Of a DNA stretch of 64,000 nt, positions 59,092 through 64,000 are shown piece after piece. This DNA comes from Bemisia tabaci (Eukaryota > Arthropoda > Insecta > Hemiptera > Aleyrodidae): NCBI RefSeq assembly GCF_918797505.1, contig NC_092795.1, positions 16,231,131 to 16,295,130 of the forward strand, read 5' to 3'. Position numbers and translations under genes: made by a program. Within the stretch, counting starts at the first letter, position 1; the number at the start of each line of letters is the position of its first letter. Below the pieces are notes generated by a model that was not told where the DNA came from, searched no databases, and saw nothing but the letters and a program-made list of their open reading frames with translations.

Positions 59092-59917
59092 CATGGCCGG
59101 ATTTACCTACTTGCCGCCCATGGGCCGCCTGTATTTTGCCGCCCTCTTCTCATTCATTTTGAAACATCAATAAAAACCATTAAGTGAACGTGCCGGAGAA
59201 GGGTGCATAAGACGCGTTCACTCGTGTTGGACACATTTTTTGCGTAAGCCCTGTCAAGTCAACACTACTAGCAAAAGTTCACGGAACTTCGAGCGAAAGT
59301 TCAGTTCCGTAAACCTATCTTTGTGGGGACAAGGCCTTTCATTTGTAAGAAATGAACTAAAAAATTAAGAAAAAACAAACATACATGTGGTTTAATAATT
59401 TTAACTCCCGCCGCCGCTCCGCGCTGACCGCACTGTATTTGGCGCAATGCGGGAAGTATTCATGTAGTCTTGTAGGCTCTGTGCGTTTCACGCCGCGCCG
59501 ACCGCTGTTGACCGTACCGCGTTTGACGCAATGCGCGAAGTATTCATGCAGTCTCGTAGGCGCTAATATGTGTTACCTACATGCCGACCGCCGCGTCGAG
59601 GGCTTCTCCTTCTCATCTCGAGTCCTCGTCATCATTTCTCTTTGCGCCGCGCCGCTCCAGGCCAAATTACGTGTTTGGTCTCTCTCTTAACTCAACTATT
59701 CAAAGGTGCGCTGTCTTTTGTATCACCAAAATACGACAAAATTAGAAATTAATGAACTCTCAGGAAATGAGAGATTTTGTCACCTTTTCTTGTTCGTAAT
59801 TTTTTTCTGAATCCGATTTTTTTGTACCTGCATTTAAAAAAATTGCAAAATTTGCCGCTCCTTAATTTTGCCGCCATGGGCCGGGGCCCATGTGGCTACC
59901 CACTTAATCCGGCCTTG
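59092..59917 (-). mobile_element. Family D copy 6
   Basis: 826 bp, reverse orientation: starts CATGGCCGGATTTACC (terminal G changed to T) and ends CTTAATCCGGCCTTG. Exact 8-bp TSD GTCGTGAA (59084-59091, 59918-59925). Two subrepeats with GCAATGCG-GAAGTATTCATG (near 59445 and 59530). No transposase. Confidence 0.9.
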
Positions 59918-59925
59918 GTCGTGAA

Positions 59926-60359
59926 TAGTTTAAACCATACTAAGTACCCCCGTTCCCCTGGAAAAAAATTCAGCCCATAGGTTCCACCCTCCATTGACCC
60001 CTATGAATAGATACATTCTTAAATGTTCCGATTTCAAACATCAACGTTTGTTTTTGAGAGATTTTCTTATTGTTACATGAAGTAGACTATACAATTTTAA
60101 ATTCGAAGTGAAATCCATAATGAATTTCACCTGAGAATTTATAACAAGAGCCCGAGTGACATTAATGCGGAGCGGGACCCCCCTTTAAGTATATATTTTC
60201 TTTCATCTTCTCGGCGCTTTGAAGTATTTCAGACGAAAAGTTCAGAGAATTTGGACGCATCGCTGATTTTGAGTCTGAGAAGACTCCGAGAACGGGCAAG
60301 GTTATGTGTAACATCTAGCGAGTGAGGGAATATTTAAACAGAGAGAATCAATGATTCCG
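59926..60359. other. No supported feature
   Basis: Nothing recognised. Confidence 0.4.
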
Positions 60360-60780
60360 CAGTTAAGCGGAACCGCGATCCTCCCCTCCCCTCCTCCGCG
60401 CGATCTGGAATTAATTTCGGCAACGCCGCTCCTAAATTAAGACACTTTCATTGGCCAATTCGGCCTCAACCTCCATGCGCGCTCACCGGCGCGCATTCCG
60501 GGCGGCATGATTCGAATGTGCGAAGATTCGCGCGAACGGACCCCGATTTTGTCGGTTAACGCCAGTGTCAACTGTCAACTCAACGCACAGCAACAACCGC
60601 GTATCCACCGCCGGGATTGCATCCGAGTTACGTTGTTCTTGCCTAGGGCGGCAGCACTCTCGAATGCGATCGACGGCCTTCTGTCCAGCCCCTCCCCCAC
60701 TCCGCGTCGCCCACTCGCTCTTATTTATACCGCCCATTTTTGATGAACTTTATCGACGCCAAGTTGGCATGCACCGCGCG
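60360..60780. promoter_or_regulatory. GC-rich island with ATTGGCCAAT
   Basis: CpG-rich, with palindromic ATTGGCCAAT (60450-60459), which gives a CCAAT box on both strands, and a TATA-like TTATTTATACC near 60721. Overlapping 78-84 codon frames on both strands are probably GC artefacts. Candidate promoter; the gene is unknown. Confidence 0.3.
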
Positions 60781-60785
60781 CTATT

Positions 60786-61041
60786 CTGCCGTGCTTACAG
60801 GAAAAACGCCGTATGAGTCTGAAGGCGCTTCCAAATTTCCCCTGGCAAATCGCTAATTTTCAGGAAAATTTTTAAATATTTGTTTACCGATTTCTCAGAT
60901 AATTTTGTTTATAATTTGATCTAAAGCGTCTGAAAGCTTCAAAGAAAAATACTCGTAATTTTCTTCAAAAATTAACATTTTTATCGAAGGAAATTTGGCA
61001 TCTCTCGAATGTTCTTACGGCGTTCTTCCTTAGCACGGCAG
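60786..61041 (+). mobile_element. Family A copy 12
   Basis: 256 bp. Ends CTGCCGTGCTTACAGG and CCTTAGCACGGCAG. GGCG-type end on the left, CTCTCGAATG on the right. TSD TATT/TTTT (60782-60785, 61042-61045), one mismatch. Confidence 0.9.
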
Positions 61042-61045
61042 TTTT

Positions 61046-62385
61046 GCTCCAGACTCGAGGTAACCCTCCGATTTGCCTCAGTGGAGGATTTGCAGGGAAA
61101 AATTATGTTGTTCTGTACGAAAGTTCCTTCTTAGCTGAGTTCGCAGTGCTTGTAGTGAAATATTTTTGATGTAGGAAATCGAAGATTGAATTAATGTAAG
61201 AAATTTTGACTCAGACAACCTTGGATATAAGAATAGGGTCAAATTTTGACTCATAGCGGAGTCATCTCTTTTGTTTGATGCATTTCAGATCTGGATTGAT
61301 CGTGACCCAGTTTAAGTCTTATCCGAGTCGATTCACTTTTTAATCCCTGCTGTGGAGATCTAAAAGCAAGAAAGTGTACCGTTACGTGACGTAATAGGGT
61401 GTTTTTTTCACTTTAAAAGTACAATTTAGCAAAATTGTATTTTCTTATGTGGAATTTTCACTGAGAGGAGAAAAATGGAAAGTTTGGAATGCGGGTGTAG
61501 GTGTCATTGCGGCGATATTGCGTTCGACGTAACAACTCAGAACAGCTGGTGACAATCGTATTTTGTTCGGATGTAGTTTATGTTAAGGGGCGTGGCCTAT
61601 TTTTATTCGCTCATTTTTTTCACAGTCTGGCAACGTCTTCGCAACCTTGTTACGGTGCAATCGCAACGTGCTCGGAGCACGTTACGACGAAGAGTAACAT
61701 TTGTTAGCAGGATTTCTAACCTCACCTCTTGCTTCTTCCCTCTCGTTGGTTGTGAAAAATTACCCCAAACATCACAAAATCTGTAACAGAAAACAATTGT
61801 TGCGGCGAAAAAAGTACGACTAGTCTCCACACTACTGTTTCTCTTAGTTTCAAGCGGTCGAATCCTGAAATGAATACCTATTCAGCAAGTCGTGCACAAA
61901 GCGAAATAAAGACAAGCGGGCATCCAAAAGAACGAAAAAGTAAGGAATCAGCGCAGTGCTCAGCGTAAGCAAAATAACGAGTTGGCACGTTTTGCAGAGC
62001 AGACGACTGTATCCGACTACTCGGGACCTCAAGCAGAGGTCGCTGGATGTTTCCACATCTCGGCGGAAAGATCCGAACAACCCGCAGAATATTCGGTTTT
62101 CGTAAAGCAACTCGACAATAGCGCGGATTGTGCGCGGAGACATAGGAAGGACGGAGAGTGACGGTGAAGCAGGAATCAAGAAGGCCTAAATCGTTGTTTT
62201 GAGTCGGCGGAGTGACGTGTGCAATGACGAAGTCTTAACATCAGAAAGACAAACAAAACGAAGAGGGGTAATACCACCGCTCTGGATCAGACAACAGAGA
62301 GAACGTGTCGTAAACATCAACAACGCTGTACCGCAAACATCAACAAGCGATTGCAACGCAACAATCGGAGCGATTTAGAATATAA
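61046..62385. other. No supported gene
   Basis: A 109-codon minus frame (61850-62179) has no recognised domain. Nothing else seen. Confidence 0.4.
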
Positions 62386-62440
62386 CTAGGGGGCTCCGCC
62401 CCCTGGGCCGCTCCGCAGCCCAACCCCCGGAGATTTTTAT
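62386..62440 (-). repeat. GC hairpin cluster, possible Helitron 3' end
   Basis: GGGGGC-TCC-GCCCCC (62389-62403), then GGGCCGC-TCC-GCAGCCC (62405-62421, one mismatch). On the minus strand the first stem runs into CTAG followed by T. Resembles the 58.7 kb cluster but is shorter; the usual gap before CTAG is missing. Confidence 0.3.
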
Positions 62441-63699
62441 CATTGCCAGCGTGATGAGAATTAGCGAGGAAGTTAGAAAAAATGCAACTGAGCAAAAAAT
62501 CAGTACCGCCGTTCTTTACACTACTTTTTTAAATGAGGCCCAATCTATGTGAAGGAAGAGAGTTTTATAGACAGGCAGAAAAGGAAAGCGTATTCAGAGT
62601 AAAATTTAACAATCTTGGGTGGTGATCCTGACTCTTTCAGTTCTTATTTACGGAGGATGAAATGCCGTAAATATCGCCTCGGGAAATTTTGTTTGTGGCA
62701 GGTTTGAATGTTTTGAAAAATAGAAAGACACTGAAGTTCAATGGACGCGATTTAGCAACGTAGGAAATCATAACACGAGTGAGGGAATAAGAGAGTCGAA
62801 GCCCTCGCAATAAGCACTTTGATCGCCACTTGGCCGCTTGGAAATGTTTTGAGGGGTTCCGTATGAATTACATTCAACCGAGAGTAACCAGCCTTGAATT
62901 CAATCCAAACCGGATTTTAATTATTTTCTTCGATTGCAGCCGATTAGCTCGATTTTTTTTTCTTTCTTTAACGTGCTTGGAATCCGACCCGCTGCCTTCT
63001 AGTTATGCTCGAGACTTACTAATTTTTGGGAGCCGAGTACTATAACTGTAACTGAAATTTGTGATGGGAAATGGAATGGATGCGGCGAACGAATGGAACC
63101 GTTCAAGAATTACGCGACAAAACTGTCATTTTCGTTTTCTTGCACCGGATCCCGTATTTTTCTCGTAACGCACCCGGTGCACTAACGCTTACCTCCTAAT
63201 TTCTCACGTAAATTAACAGTCCTAAGGCTACCTACTTTGCCAAATCCATTGATAAAGATCGTCCCGGCGAAACTTAGATCGCGATTTTTTAAGGACAACT
63301 GGACCGTATTTTGCAAAAAGAAACCACTATTTCTGACTTATATTAGGAAGAACATATGCTGCGCCATTAGCTTCTAAATAAGGTGCTTTTATGGAAGTGG
63401 CAGAGGTGGTGGTTCCTTATTGCAAAATGTAATCCAACTGCTTTTCTTCCGAATTATACCATCACATCCCCACCATGATAGATGGCAGGTATTCCTCCCG
63501 ATCGGATTTGTTTACATTGATTCTTTAGAGATCCATGAAAAGTCTGAAACGGATGAACCAATCAAAGAGCGGCACGCTCAGACACTGCCGTACTCTCCCT
63601 ATTTATGTACGTAAGACCACAGTAGTTCAATGTTGAACAATCACTTTGACTCTAAGCGGAAAAAAGGCTGCATTGTGAGTCGGGCGGCTCACTATCGCT
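62441..63699. other. No supported feature
   Basis: AT-rich DNA, short open frames only. Confidence 0.4.
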
Positions 63700-64000
63700 T
63701 AATTTCTTTGCAATTAGCGTAATTAACCAATTTGGTCGTGGACTCGGGCAGGTCCCGTTACGGTAAGGATCCGCGGAACGGACCGCCACCGCGGCGCGGC
63801 GACGGTGTTTAACGCGGGGCGGAAGGTGCCGGGCGGGGGGGGGGGGGGGGGGGGGGGGAGCGCGTGGAAGCTATGAATAATTGCATGTTGAGGGAGGAAG
63901 TAGAGATTATTCAAAGCTGTTCGGCTCACGCCCGAAGGGTCCCGAACCGAACCGAGACTCCCGCCGAGCCGCGAGAGCTTCGAGCTCCGCGGCCAGAGCG
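63700..64000. other. GC-rich right edge with 24-bp poly-G
   Basis: CpG-rich DNA with a G run (63835-63858), and CCGAACCGAACCGAGAC near 63948. It continues to the window edge and may be the start of a promoter or exon outside it. Confidence 0.35.

Noticed and set aside
61850..62179. 109-codon minus-strand frame
   Set aside because: No domain or homology that I recognise; length is within chance for this composition.

Overview
This window looks like repeat-dense, gene-poor DNA from an arthropod nuclear genome, most likely intergenic or intronic. No complete protein-coding gene can be supported: the open frames are short, lack family hallmarks, and mostly fall in GC-rich patches or inside repeats. 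There is no bacterial-style gene packing. The mix of short non-autonomous DNA transposons, a tRNA-derived SINE, long G/C homopolymers and insect-like promoter motifs suggests an insect. A hemipteran such as the whitefly Bemisia tabaci is my best guess from the look of the repeats, but that is recollection and not proof.

The clearest content is mobile DNA, much of it with target-site duplications (TSDs) that fix the element ends. Family A is a ~250 bp foldback element (end CTGCCGTGCTAAGG) with eleven near-complete copies and one fragment; three copies have exact 4-bp TSDs and five have 4-bp TSDs with one mismatch. Family D (end CAGGGCCGGATT, 731-978 bp) is a hAT-like element with 8-bp TSDs at four of six copies (three exact) and ~70-79 bp internal subrepeats. 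Families B and C and a decayed relative at 48.6 kb are ~125-165 bp hAT-like MITEs, also with 8-bp TSDs. Families E, F and K are flanked by matching 2-bp sequences that are not TA. Other repeats are foldbacks G (GGACGTATTTATG ends), P, M, N, Q, a 500-bp foldback at 3.1 kb, a tandem/inverted array at 5.8-6.4 kb, and Helitron-like hairpin termini at 58.7 kb and perhaps 62.4 kb.

Layout. 0-8 kb: a decayed copy of repeat family L, D1, the 3.1 kb foldback, A1, the H array, and element P split by D2. 8-18 kb: very dense, including A2 with two other elements nested inside it, then F2, A3, D3, G2, A4, D4, M, A5, Q, B2 and D5. 18-25 kb: a quiet stretch, then the 2.1 kb element K and element E, which holds a perfect 78-bp palindrome. 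25-38 kb: A6, a coding-like L-family segment, a polypurine tract, GC-rich CRE-bearing DNA, a SINE inserted in repeat R with an unoccupied paralogue nearby, an E2F/CCAAT motif cluster, A7, N, A8 and an L tandem array. 38-40 kb: a GC-rich island ending in a consensus splice donor, the best candidate for a first exon. 40-57 kb: mostly featureless DNA with element C, a second L array, A10, a CTCF-like site and GC patches. 57-64 kb: A11, Helitron-like hairpins, D6, A12, and a GC-rich right edge that could lead into a gene outside the window.

No genes can be shown to work together here. The biology visible is the insertion history of short transposons, a same-orientation dispersed family (L) that may be remnants of a repeat-protein gene family, and several GC-rich islands that may be promoters.
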